Of a DNA stretch of 64,000 nucleotides, positions 32,299-42,899 are shown piece by piece; the stretch's first letter is position 1; each line of letters begins with the position of its first letter. A model generated the notes under the pieces. The model saw only the letters and a program-made list of their open reading frames with translations, had not been told where the DNA came from and did no database searches. Both the position numbers and the translations under genes were made by a program. The DNA comes from Leptasterias polaris (lineage: Eukaryota > Echinodermata > Asteroidea > Forcipulatida > Asteriidae): positions 2,976,001 to 3,040,000 of the forward strand of contig JAZGTN010000088.1 of NCBI GenBank assembly GCA_037783415.1. The letters are read 5' to 3'.

Positions 32299-32304
32299 TT
32301 TATT
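32299..32304 (-). terminator. Polyadenylation signal of DNAJA
   Basis: AATAAA on the minus strand lies about 90 bp after the stop codon of the DNAJA gene. Position and orientation fit a short 3' UTR. Confidence 0.5.
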
Positions 32305-32394
32305 TGAGTAGTCATGGCTCATAAAAAGTATTATTCCTATTGTTTTAAATAATAATAATTATGTGGAATTGTAAAGAAGTCCTTTTTTTGCCCA

Positions 32395-35300
32395 TCACTG
32401 GGTTTGACATTGAACTCCCCCTCCGCCTCTTCCACGGTATTCTTCACTGTCTTCCTCGTACGCATTTTCATAGCGCCCTCGCTGCTTCGGTTCATAATTT
32501 ATTAGATTGACCTCTTCCATATCATCACTGACGATGCATTCAGGTCGCTCTGGAAGGATCGCTTCAAGTTTGGGTAAAGAGTCCAGAGGGATCTGACCTG
32601 ACTCGGGGAAGTCGATTTCGAAGTGGATGATGAGACGTCCCTTCTCGAAGGGTGCCCTGTAGATGGGCATCCCTTCGTTTCGCACAACCTTCACATCATC
32701 ATGTTTAATTACATCGCCTGCACAAAAAGCAAAGAACAAATTTATTCAGGTCAAAATGTCCTCAGAAATCAAGTGAGGAGACAAGATAGCTAAGCATTCA
32801 TATGATGACAGGGTTCTCCCAATGCAGAAGCTCGCGTATCAAGCAATGCGTGCATCGGGGTGATACGCGCGAATTGTGTGCAAATCTGCAATACTCAAGT
32901 CATAGTTTGCAGTTAAAGAACTCTCACTGACAGTTTCTTTTAAAATTTTGGTTAAATGTTATATTGCCATTAGTAATTAGTCAAATGTATGTGTCCCTTT
33001 GTGAAACCTCAAGAGTCAGATAACCTACTAATACACCCATCTGAATAGCGTATTTTTAGAAGTCTGATGCTTCATTCTTGAAAGGGCAAGGGCACCAAGG
33101 CGTTTTCTCCTTCAGTAAAGGCCACCCCTATGAGGAAATTGTAAATTTCTATTGGATTGTTTCAAGAGGCACCAAGGCAATGACCAGGGGCAATTGCTTC
33201 TGTTGCATCTGTGAAGCAGGCCTGGTATAACATGCATCTTTGAGGATATGTGGCTCTTGGTGAAAAACGCCAAATGCAATTATTGAGATACACACCCCTT
33301 CCTGTACTAAATAATAATTTGTCATTTCAACATATGTGGCTCTTCAAGAAAACGTTGAAGATTTCACCCACCGTGTATGAACTGCCTTTAGTCTCAAACA
33401 GACCCAACAGTCTAAATACAGATATCTTCTTACTGTGATTCATCAAGACATGAATCATGCTTCCTGAAAGGATCTGGTTATTACAACGCTGGCAAAATTC
33501 TCCCTCTGAGAAGGCCAATGTTCAGCTTGACAATGTTAAGATTTCAATGCACTGAAAGCCAGGAGCAATGACATTTGTTTCACAAGGCTAACAATAGTAT
33601 GGAGGTAGTTTCAGCAGTGCGTAATCTGTGTTTTTAATTTTGTGTGAAAATGTTATTCTCCTTACATGGTCACTATTCAGTTTTCTTTGTCATTTTAAAA
33701 TAACATTTCCTACTAAAAGCAAAAAGCAAAATTTGTTCACCATACGCTAAGACTAAGAGATATGCAAATCAATCTGCTGCCACCAGGTCTCATTCATTAT
33801 TGTTGGTGTTTAAAACTGTTGTCATGTTAACTAGGCGTTCTGATTTGAGTAACAGTAATAGGACAGGAAACACAATGAAGTGTACCCCTTTTCATTCGCC
33901 ACAGTAGCAGTTTTTCCAATGGTTGTATTTTTCTTGTAAGTGCCTGAAACTGCCCAAAAAGTGTTTCAACATGTGAATCGACAAGCAAGCTTATACTGGA
34001 CAAATTTTAGTTGATTTGTTTAATGTTTTTAAAGCAAATTTGTTAAATCACCCTCAGACTTCCATCAAAAGTAGATGAAAAAAATTACCTGCCTTTTCCG
34101 TACATTTCTTTATTAATTTTCCGTACATTTCTTTATTAAAATTTGAGAGTAACTAAAAAATTACTAATACTAATCAACTCAAATGGTTTTAAGTATAAGC
34201 CTGCATGTCCAATCACATGATGAAACACTTTTGGGTGGATTAAGGTACCTTAAAAAAAGTTACAACCATTGGAAAACTGCCAACGTGGCGGTAGATAAGT
34301 GATAAACTTTATTGCTTTTCCTGTCATAATGGTAAAACACAGTACAAAAGGTTCCCATTTTGGCTCTAGCTGTTATGACTTGCATCAGTCAACCTTCACA
34401 AATTGTTCCAAATCTTCTCCTTTCGTTTCATACCCCTGGAGTCAGGACTAAGGGTTTGTACTTGACTGTTTTAAACTCACCTGCATGAGAGGTAATCACC
34501 AACTCCCTGTCATCTAATGTCTTAATGATATGCTTGAAGCCGCAGAGTGCCTCAACCAGCTCTATCTTCTTGTTAATAATCAAGTCATGTCCTTTTCTCT
34601 TGAACACCTACATCGATAACAGATAAACAATTATCAAGTTTTACAAATCAAGGCTGATCCTTCATTAAAATTAAAACTCTTAGTGATTAGGCAGTTTTGC
34701 CCTAGATCCTCCAATATCCTCTTCTACTATGTCACTCCACACCAAGTTGTTTAGACTTAGATCTGATTGGAATGCCTGACCCTGTGATAAATGTTGTTTG
34801 GCCCCAGTACTTCTGAATCCTTCACTTTGGGACTGCATAGGTTAACATTGACACAGCTGCAGATAGCTTTCCTTTCCAATACAATTTTCCTCCAATATTT
34901 AGGGATATGTGTTTCCTCTGTTTTATCCAGCAACGTTACAACATAGCAAAGTAGTTAGACTCAACCTATTTTGTGCTCACTGAATACTGGTATTGAGTAG
35001 CAAATGACACATTTTGTGTCGCCATTTGCGATGCGATACAATTACATGGGAAAGCAATCACTGTACAGTTTAACACACCTCACACAATCTTATAATTACC
35101 AACCAGTAAAACATGTCACCAAATTTGGTTTGGGACCTACTAACATTTATTGAATGAAAAATTTGTCATGTGGTAAAATATTCCAACTTGTTTCCAATAC
35201 AAATACAGGACCATAACACTGACTTTTATTTAGATAAACATTTCCTGGGAACTCAATACAAAGAGAAGTACATGTATAACCAAAGGCCGACTTTTGATAG

Positions 35301-38300
35301 GACAAATATTTATTGAAAACTCAGGCTTTGGGAAAACAGGATTTTTAACCCTAACAATCCCTAACCCTACAAATTCAAACAGGGCAAAGTGTTTAATTTT
35401 GTTAGGTTAAGTACAGTGAAGTTAGGATTGGGTGTTTGATTCTGTGGGATTGTGTATCCTTGCCGACAAGTAATGGTGTTTGAATTTGATTGAGTGGGTA
35501 TGGTGGATGTGTGAAATGTACATGTCTGGCATTGCTCTTTCCTCCATGGTCTAATGAGATAGTTGTTGGATTATGTTATGTTGGGTACTGTGTGATTTCA
35601 CTGATCAAATTTTGCACATGCCAAGTGTACACACTCCAACAAAATCAAACAAAAAAGGCCTGTTGAAGTTTGTTAGGTTGTGTATCGTCCCCCTAAGATT
35701 GGGTACAGTTCCCATCTCATGGTAGTATAGGCTGTTGGAGTGTGTTGGGTTAGGGATGGATTCTAGTAAAAACGCTTTGGGAGTTAGGGTTAATAGTGAA
35801 AGACATATTCATGGGCAACGGTAGTTTTACCTTGTGTGGTTTTTCTTCAAGAACTATGATCATGTCACCTGGTTCCAGCCCGGGTTCTTGATCTCCTTCA
35901 CCTGAGAATGTGATTTTCTGCCCATCTTTCATCCCTAATGGAGTGAGGGAACAAATTTTCAGAAATACTTTAGACCTAGAAGTCAGAAAGGCTTGTTATT
36001 CTTTGCCTTTTTTAGTGAAACAAGATCGTGTATATATGCAAACAAGGCATGATATTTGGCCCTTGGAAAAAGGTTATAATAATAATAATAATAATAATGA
36101 GCACTTGCAAAGCACCGGTATCCATCAGGCAGGACAATAACAAACAATTGAACAGAATAGCAAGTATGGAAAACACGAGTTTTTATTGACAGGGATTCAG
36201 TTGACGCAAGTGTTGAGGAAGATTGTTCCAGAGTTTAGGTGCAGCACGGTAGAAAGAGCGATCTCCCAAAGAACGATGGGTTCTGGGGACGAACAATTGG
36301 AGAGATATTGTAGAACGAAGAGTTCGTGCTGGGTGATATCTCTGGGTTTTGTAATCAAGATGTTTTTTAAGGTTTCTAGTTCTACCATACCTTTGTCTAT
36401 ATGGACCTCCAGAATCTTGCTATTTTTGATGATTTTCTTTCCTTGGCACTGTTTACAGCGATCCTTAGGGTTGATCTTCTCTCCTTGTCCTTGGCAATCT
36501 CCACAGGCTGTTCGGATTTGTTGCATCATTCCGGGTCCGATGGGACTGAGATGTACCTGTATTCCGGACCCCTTACATGTTCCACAAGTCTCCACTGCAC
36601 CCTTCTTGCCTCCACGTCCTGCTCACATCGTTCAAAGTTAAAATCAATATAGAAAATTGTCAGCCAATTTGTTTCACATGGTGTAACTTGTTTTACGTGT
36701 GTATGCATTATGACCACTCCCACCACCCCTCACTTTTTTTTTAAGATACAGGTTTCAGCAATCCAAGTTTGGTGTACAATTTTGAAATCAACCGAAGATG
36801 AAGGTGAATTGCCACTTGAAATTTTGATTATTTAAAATTTTAACTGGAAAATCAAACAGTACTCTCTTCAAAATACCCCAAAGTATCATGGAAACCTTTC
36901 AAGTCTCTATGTGTCTGAAAAAACGTCTCCCCCCCCCCCCCCAAAATGACATTAAACTTGAAAAAAGTGTTTGTTATGCATCTCCTAATGTTCGTACTAA
37001 GAGGCATGCTAAAGTCAATTCCTTACATGGTTAAACTACTCAATGAAAACGGTTTTCCTTTGCTGCAAATGTTTTTATTCTTGTGTACTGTTACGTATGG
37101 GCGTCTATACAAGATACTTGCTGCATTCTATTGATGCTTTTTTAAACCACATGATATGTGTAACAGTTAGTTCCCTGTGAGATTTTTTAACATAATTTTC
37201 ACATTATTTTGTATAAATATCCACTCAGTTTTTTATTTGTTGTATAATTTATTGATTACTGTTTTAATGTTCCACCTTTTCTTAATCCTTTGGCAACCAA
37301 GTTGAACGATTTAAAAAAAAAATTAATAATGAGGCTTCACGCTTTTCTGTCATTGGATTACTTGCCTTAACAGTGTCCTCTGATAATAATTAACCTGAGG
37401 TTTGGGGGTACAGGGAGGAAGTGAGGAGCTGAACGTATTTACTTGAAAACTGTGTTCATACCTTCGCATTTATCACACACCACATTCTTCTTGAGTGCCA
37501 GCTTACGCACTGAGCCATTGTACATCTCTTCCAGTGTAGCCCCAAGCTGGTGGATGACATCTTTACATCGTCGCTCATGTGTCCTTGAGTGGGTTCCAAA
37601 GAACATGTCAAATATGTCCATGGGGTTGTGGCTACCACCCCCAGCACCACCCTCCTTCAATGCCTGCTCTCCACCCTCATCGTAGATTTTTCTTTTCTTT
37701 GGGTCGCTAAGACTTTCATAGGCTTGAGAAATAAGCTTGAACTGTTCACACGTAACATAAAAGGAAGAGGGGTTGTCAGGTGACATCGCAGAGTCCAGAT
37801 TCAGGTTTATTTGTTTGTTTCACAGTAGTAAACCAGAGGAAGTAAATCACAGTTACATCATGTAAATGAAATATGACTGCAGAGTGCTTCACTAAAAAGC
37901 TAAGCTTGTATACAATGGTCCCTACAAAGCGTGACCATGCATTGAGCCCAAGCAGGAACAGTGAAACAGGGTGTGTAACCAAAAAATCAGGGTGTGTAAG
38001 TGAAACTTGATGTTGAAGACGACGGCGTCCCATTGCGATTGCACCTGCCGCGTACCCGGCTTTGCGCAAAGGTTTTACAACAAAAACACCACACAGGGTT
38101 CATCATGAAGCAAGGAATTTGAACCTGTGATGGCTGATGATCTATATTTTGAGTTATTTTACGGTCTTACTTTAAAAAAAGTTTTGTTGATATTTTCATT
38201 AATTTTGTTGTTGTATACATTTACAATCCTGGGGAGCTTTAAACCTAAAATAAAGTTTTTAATGTCCTTGCCATGTATCAGGAATGTTACAAGTTGCTGA

Positions 38301-40570
38301 GAGTGAGAGTGTAGTTGCGATACTCATAACTCCATCCTCCAGGATGGAGGGTTACAATTATCGCAACTACTGACAGTGATAATTTGATTGTACAGGTCTT
38401 ATATTATGAAAATTTAGGAAGATTAATTAGGTGGTTCCTCTGATGACATGAAGGGACAATGAGTGAACATTTTCTGAGATATATTTTTCATTTAAATAAT
38501 ATTTTTCATTCACCAAATGTTTTCATTCACCAAATGAAAAATATTGCTAAGAAACAATTTAAAAAGTAAACAGAAAACAAGGTTCAGATTTCAAAGAGAT
38601 ATAAAAAATACATTTTCAATTGGTGTTCAACTAAAAAAGTAAATTTTTTTAAATTTTTATCAGTCTGATTTTTAATTGCTAAAAAACTAATTTGTTTACT
38701 AACTAAGTCGGCCCATGGTCGGGCCAGACTCGACTTTGAATCATTCGATTTTGCTGTACATAGGCAGTCATTAATATTTTCATGACATAATAAGTAATTA
38801 ATTATAACAAATACGTGCATTAGCGTAAAAATTAATAAAGAAAATCCAGTGATGAAGTGTTTTCAACAATGATCGGCACGGTTTGGGTCAAGACCCCGCA
38901 GACGGACGGTTACGAATACGATCGTCGTCGCAACGAAGTTAAGTGAAGACTGATGAATCTTTACTTGATTAAAATTTTTGTAAAAATCAATATTTTGTGC
39001 AGAAACAACGATTTAATACTTGATCAAGTTTATATCCAGACCACCAATTGCAGACCACAGTTCTTCTTAGCTTACTTTGCAAGCGGGAGGCATCGGCTAG
39101 TTTCCGTAAACACAGTCAGCTACATCAAAACAATATACAGTGTACACTACACGTGCGATGTATGCTGCTGTTAAATAGTCTGGTTGCCGACCAGTTCTCA
39201 TTGGTTTCAAAAGAAGTATGCATAGCAATACCGCGCAGTGAACGGGCAATTTATTTGTGGAGGTGAAAACCAGACATACAAACGACAACCTTCTTCCCAA
39301 AGAATTGGGAGAATCATAGGCTGATGTAGCGGGTTGCGTGTAATAATGGGATAGAGAACATTACTGATTTATAACATCGTGCTGGGATCGAGAATTTCTT
39401 CTGGTATCAAGCTCTCTCGAAACAGAGCAAACCGATCGCGCGTAGCTACTTTTTCTTCCTGATCCAGAATTAAGTTTCACTCTTGCAAATTTATTTCATC
39501 AAATAATTATTAACCCTAACCCTCCCATACCCTACAAATTCAAACAGGGCAAAGTGTTTAATTTTGTTAGGTTAAGTACAGTGAAGTTAGGATTGGGTGT
39601 TTGATTCTGTGGGATTGTGTATCCTTGCTGACAAGTAATGGTGTTGGAATTTGATTGAGTGGGTATGGTGGATGTGTGAAATGTACATGTCTGGCATTGC
39701 TCTTTCCTCCATGGTCTAATGAGATAGTTGTTGGATTATGTTATGTTGGGTACTGTGTGATTTCACTGATCAAATTTTTGCACATGCCAAGTGTACACAC
39801 TCCAACAAAATCAAACAAAAAAAGCCTGTTGGAGTTTGTTAGGTTGTGTATCGTCCACCTAAGATTGGGCACAGTTCCCATCTCATGGTAGTATAAGCTG
39901 TTGGAATGTGTTGGGTTAGGGGTGGATTCTAGTAAAAACGCTTTGGGAGTTAGGGTTAATGATACAAAAAATAGTTGTTTTTCTTTTTTCGAGAGCACAG
40001 CTTGCAGTAAAAAACGGAAGCCGTGCATCTGAAAATAGGCCGTGATTTCTTTAATTTAGCCGTGCCAATCACGGCTGCACGGCTGGCTGCCTAAAAGCTT
40101 GATTGAGCCTAGAATAACAAATAAAAGAGTTGACCACTGAATAGTCTGTGACAATAAATACTAACAGATGGACAAAATAACAGGACACAGACTACTACAT
40201 GTAATTATTTCTTTCAGGAAGAAATTGAGTCAAGGTTCTAAAACAACAAGGCTGTCACCCAAGAAAGTTTCCAGACAGCTACATCATAAAACTATCTGTT
40301 CTTGCTCCCCCTCCCCCCCCCCAACAAAAAATTAAAAAAATAAAAATGATGTTTCATATTGTACTACCTTTGATTAAGGTAAATCCACACACAAAACTAC
40401 CTTATCTTTGAAAATTTCAAAGTGTTAAGTAATGTTACCTTCTCTGGGTCTTCCGGGTTCTTGTCCGGATGGTACTTCAATGCCAGCTTGCGGTAAGCTT
40501 TCTTTAGTTCTGTCTCCGAGGCATTGGATTTGACACAAAGCAGGTCATAAAATTTGGTCTCTTTCACCAT
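32395..40570 (-). CDS. DNAJA1: Type I Hsp40 co-chaperone (DNAJA1/DNAJA4-like), complete
   Basis: Six minus-strand exons, 40570-40439, 37741-37462, 36618-36391, 35934-35831, 34607-34481 and 32717-32395, join to 398 codons including the stop, giving 397 aa as in human DNAJA1. Exon 1 is the J domain, with HPD at residues 34-36 and [12 protein letters not shown]. Exon 2 has the glycine-rich linker (GGAGGG...[10 protein letters not shown]) and the first zinc motif CDKCEGRG. Exon 3 has [16 protein letters not shown] and CKQCQGKK. Exons 4-6 form the C-terminal substrate domains ([38 protein letters not shown]). The C-terminus CQTQ is a likely farnesylation (CaaX) box. It stimulates Hsp70 ATPase and holds clients. 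Oddity: LLCVK stands where most relatives have LGV. DNAJA1 versus DNAJA4 cannot be decided here. Confidence 0.94.
32815..32890 (+). mobile_element. CAGGGTTCTCCC repeat fragment, plus strand
   Basis: Starts CAGGGTTCTCCCAATGC and holds GATACGCGCGAATTGTGTGC, in inverted orientation to the fragment at 13676-13757. It lies in DNAJA intron 5. Confidence 0.5.
33857..34331. mobile_element. Foldback element with ~200-bp inverted arms
   Basis: The left arm runs AATAGGACAGGAAAC ... GCAGTTTTTCCAATGGTTGTA ... AAGTGTTTCAACATGTGA; the right arm, reverse complemented, gives TTATGACAGGAAAAG ... GGCAGTTTTCCAATGGTTGTA ... AAGTGTTTCATCATGTGA. The arms pair over most of the 475 bp. There is no ORF. A partial copy of one arm lies at 27002-27300 in TIMELESS intron 1 (GCAGTTTTTTCAACGATTGTA, AACATGTGAATGGACATGCA). 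This copy is in DNAJA intron 5. Confidence 0.75.
35349..35789 (+). mobile_element. TTAA-flanked MITE with CCCTAAC ends (copy 1)
   Basis: A 441-bp unit flanked by TTAA at 35345-35348 and 35790-35793. The left end is CCCTAACAATCCCTAACCCT and the right end GGGAGTTAGGG, so the termini CCCTAAC/GTTAGGG are inverted. TTAA duplication with CCC-starting ends is characteristic of piggyBac-type transposons (family knowledge). There is no ORF. The copy at 39514-39955 is nearly identical. It ends about 38 bp from exon 4 of DNAJA. Confidence 0.85.
36066..36360 (+). repeat. Dispersed retroposon-like repeat with AAT run
   Basis: Starts with ATAATAATAATAATAATAATG and continues into a block like that at 20037-20420 (GAGCACTTGCAAAGCACCGG, TTGTTCCAGAGTTTAGGTGC, GTAGAAAGAGCGATCTCCC). 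It ends about 30 bp before exon 3 of DNAJA (minus strand). The ORFs over it are chance. Confidence 0.5.
38307..38370. repeat. Short hairpin element
   Basis: GTAGTTGCGATA ... TAACTCCATCCT and its complement AGGATGGAGGGTTA ... TATCGCAACTAC form a nearly perfect 64-bp hairpin. This may be a tiny foldback element. It lies in DNAJA intron 1. Confidence 0.75.
39514..39955 (+). mobile_element. TTAA-flanked MITE with CCCTAAC ends (copy 2)
   Basis: A 442-bp unit flanked by TTAA at 39510-39513 and 39956-39959, in the same orientation as copy 1 and different from it at only a handful of positions (for example TTGCCGACAAG versus TTGCTGACAAG). It lies in DNAJA intron 1, so both copies are in one gene about 4.2 kb apart. 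Confidence 0.85.
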
Positions 40571-40830
40571 GGCGAGTCAGTTAAGGCGTAATAGATCCGA
40601 GTATTTAATCTAGAGCTGGGACATCAAAATAAATGGGGATAAGAGAGGAATTTGTTTTGACTTAGTAATACGGCAGAAGAATGGTGCTGATGTTACAAGA
40701 AGGTGTTGGTGTCATTATTTAGATAGGGATCATTTTGTAGAGTTTTGGTTTGAAGTATGGGACAAATGTGTGTAAGTTTTTCTGATTTCAATTCCTGTTT
40801 GTCAGAAAGATATTGCAGAAAGTATAGGGG

Positions 40831-41514
40831 CCTTGGCTTTTCCAGCCTTGGCTTTTCCAGCCTTGGCTTTTCCAGCCTTGGCTTTTCCAGCCTTGGCTTT
40901 TCCAGCCTTGGCTTTTCCAGCCTTGGCTTTTCCAGCCTTGGCTTTTCCAGCCTTGGCTTTTCCAGCCTTGGCTTTTCCAGCCTTGGCTTTTCCAGCCTTG
41001 GCTTTTCCAGCCTTGGCTTTTCCAGCCTTGGCTTTTCCAGCCTTGGCTTTTCCAGCCTTGGCTTTTCCAGCCTTGGCTTTTCCAGCCTTGGCTTTTCCAG
41101 CCTTGGCTTTTCCAGCCTTGGCTTTTCCAGCCTTGGCTTTTCCAGCCTTGGCTTTTCCAGCCTTGGCTTTTCCAGCCTTGGCTTTTCCAGCCTTGGCTTT
41201 TCCAGCCTTGGCTTTTCCAGCCTTGGCTTTTCCAGCCTTGGCTTTTCCAGCCTTGGCTTTTCCAGCCTTGGCTTTTCCAGCCTTGGCTTTTCCAGCCTTG
41301 GCTTTTCCAGCCTTGGCTTTTCCAGCCTTGGCTTTTCCAGCCTTGGCTTTTCCAGCCTTGGCTTTTCCAGCCTTGGCTTTTCCAGCCTTGGCTTTTCCAG
41401 CCTTGGCTTTTCCAGCCTTGGCTTTTCCAGCCTTGGCTTTTCCAGCCTTGGCTTTTCCAGCCTTGGCTTTTCCAGCCTTGGCTTTTCCAGCCTTGGCTTT
41501 TCCAGCCTTGGCTT
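40831..41514. repeat. Pure 15-bp minisatellite, about 45.6 copies
   Basis: The unit CCTTGGCTTTTCCAG is repeated without a visible change from 40831 to 41514 (684 bp). As 15 is divisible by three and the unit lacks stop codons in several frames, long artificial ORFs appear on both strands ((EKPRL)n on the minus strand, (GFSSL)n and (ALAFP)n on the plus). These are not taken as genes. The array starts about 260 bp upstream of the DNAJA start codon, so it lies in or beside that promoter. Such arrays are often misassembled in length. Confidence 0.95.
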
Positions 41515-41576
41515 AAAATTTATGTGTTGGACAAGAATTAATGCCAAAGAGAGTTGATTGCTGATTTCTCGTCAGT

Positions 41577-41810
41577 TCCCGCATGGAATTTTAGCCCTGT
41601 TTGGAAAATTCTAATCATTCATTCATCAGTTTTTCTTTTAGAAAACAAAAGGGGCAAATAATATGAAGAAAAGTCCAAAGACAGCTGACAATTTTCTCAC
41701 ATGGAATTCTGGCCCCATGTGGAAAATGTTAACTATTTGTTTATTTTGAGAGAACAAAAAAGGCAAATAAAATGACCAAAAAGTCCCAAAGTTGGCTGAC
41801 AATAATATTA
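41577..41810 (+). repeat. Diverged tandem duplication, unit about 125 bp
   Basis: The two copies share CATGGAATT(T/C)T(A/G)G, TGTGGAAAAT(T/G), AGAAAACAAAA...GGCAAATAA(T)ATGA and AAAGTCC(C)AAAG...GCTGACAAT. It directly follows the 15-bp minisatellite. Confidence 0.65.
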
Positions 41811-42404
41811 TTCTTTTGTCTTAATATTTTGCAGCAAATATCTTCATGCGACTACCATTACAAGCCATGTATGTAGTCAAATTAAAACAATGTGTAATTA
41901 TGTCATTTTGAAGCCCAGGTCAGGTGCAAACTAACAACTAACTTGCCATTTGAAACTGGTGTGCATTGTTGACAAGCAGGCACGGGTAATAAAAGACGAA
42001 TATGAATCATAATTTTAAGTTCAGTTGACAAGAAACTAACATTAAGTTAAATTATTTATAGCCTGTCATGCCTGTGTTGTGTGATAATGGGGGAAATTGA
42101 TACTCAAAAAAGAGAGTAAAAATATTAAAAATTAAATAAATATTACTAATGTAACGTTAAAAATCAATATTTTAAAAATAACATTTAGATTATCAACAAT
42201 TTCTTTATGATTTTAAATTAGAAATTTGTAAAATCATTAGAAATTTGTAAAATCATTCATTGACGTACTGTCTACCCATTTTACCGACAACTTGCTCCGT
42301 TTTATTCTAAAACTTTGATTTACATGATTTAGCAGTACGAAATACTATTACTAATCGATCTTCGAATTCTATGTGTTCCTACAACAAAATACAAAAGTAA
42401 AGGA

Positions 42405-42890
42405 ATCGGTCCACTCACAATCACAAGTTTATACACATTCATCACTCATCACTTTAGCAGGGCCTATCAATGATCACTTTCAACATCATGCTACAAAAAT
42501 GAATATTTATCACTGAGTTATCATTCTTATCACTCACACGTCCAGTCACACTCACAGTCACACATCAGTCACTAAAAAGTAAAACAGATCAATTCAACAT
42601 GTTCAATGGGACAGAGGGCAGAGCATTATCTAGAGAAATGACTGCCCGCCTTTATTCTTTAATTCTATACATCTATTGTTAATAATATTAAACACTAACT
42701 TACTAACTATTGCACAGCATTCATTATTATGGCTTCATGTATCTCCATGGATGGGTTTTCTTTGTTTGGGGTTTAACTATGGTTTGAACCAACAAGACAG
42801 CATCACAATCACTGAATCAGACAGGGAGTAGTAATCAGTATCACTCAGCAGTAAGTAGGCACTAATCACTCTATGCTAATCACTACGAAC
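42405..42890 (+). repeat. Degenerate ATCACT-rich low-complexity stretch
   Basis: Repeated CACTCACA, ATCACTCATCACTTTA, CACAATCACTGAATCA and similar words recur irregularly. No unit length can be fixed. It is probably an eroded simple repeat. Confidence 0.45.
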
Positions 42891-42899
42891 AGCTGTGCG

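Noticed and set aside
35344..35372. Interstitial telomeric repeat (CCCTAA-like)
   Set aside because: Only a few imperfect units occur, and they coincide with the inverted end of the TTAA-flanked element found twice.
40831..41514. Regular short repeats that could be taken for a CRISPR array
   Set aside because: There are no unique spacers, the DNA is eukaryotic, and no cas genes are present. It is a minisatellite. The same applies to the 23-bp array at 56756-57057.
40693..41557. Long ORFs of 227-284 codons on both strands across 40.7-41.6 kb
   Set aside because: They are by-products of a 15-bp tandem repeat whose length is a multiple of three; several frames are open at once and there is no splice or start context.
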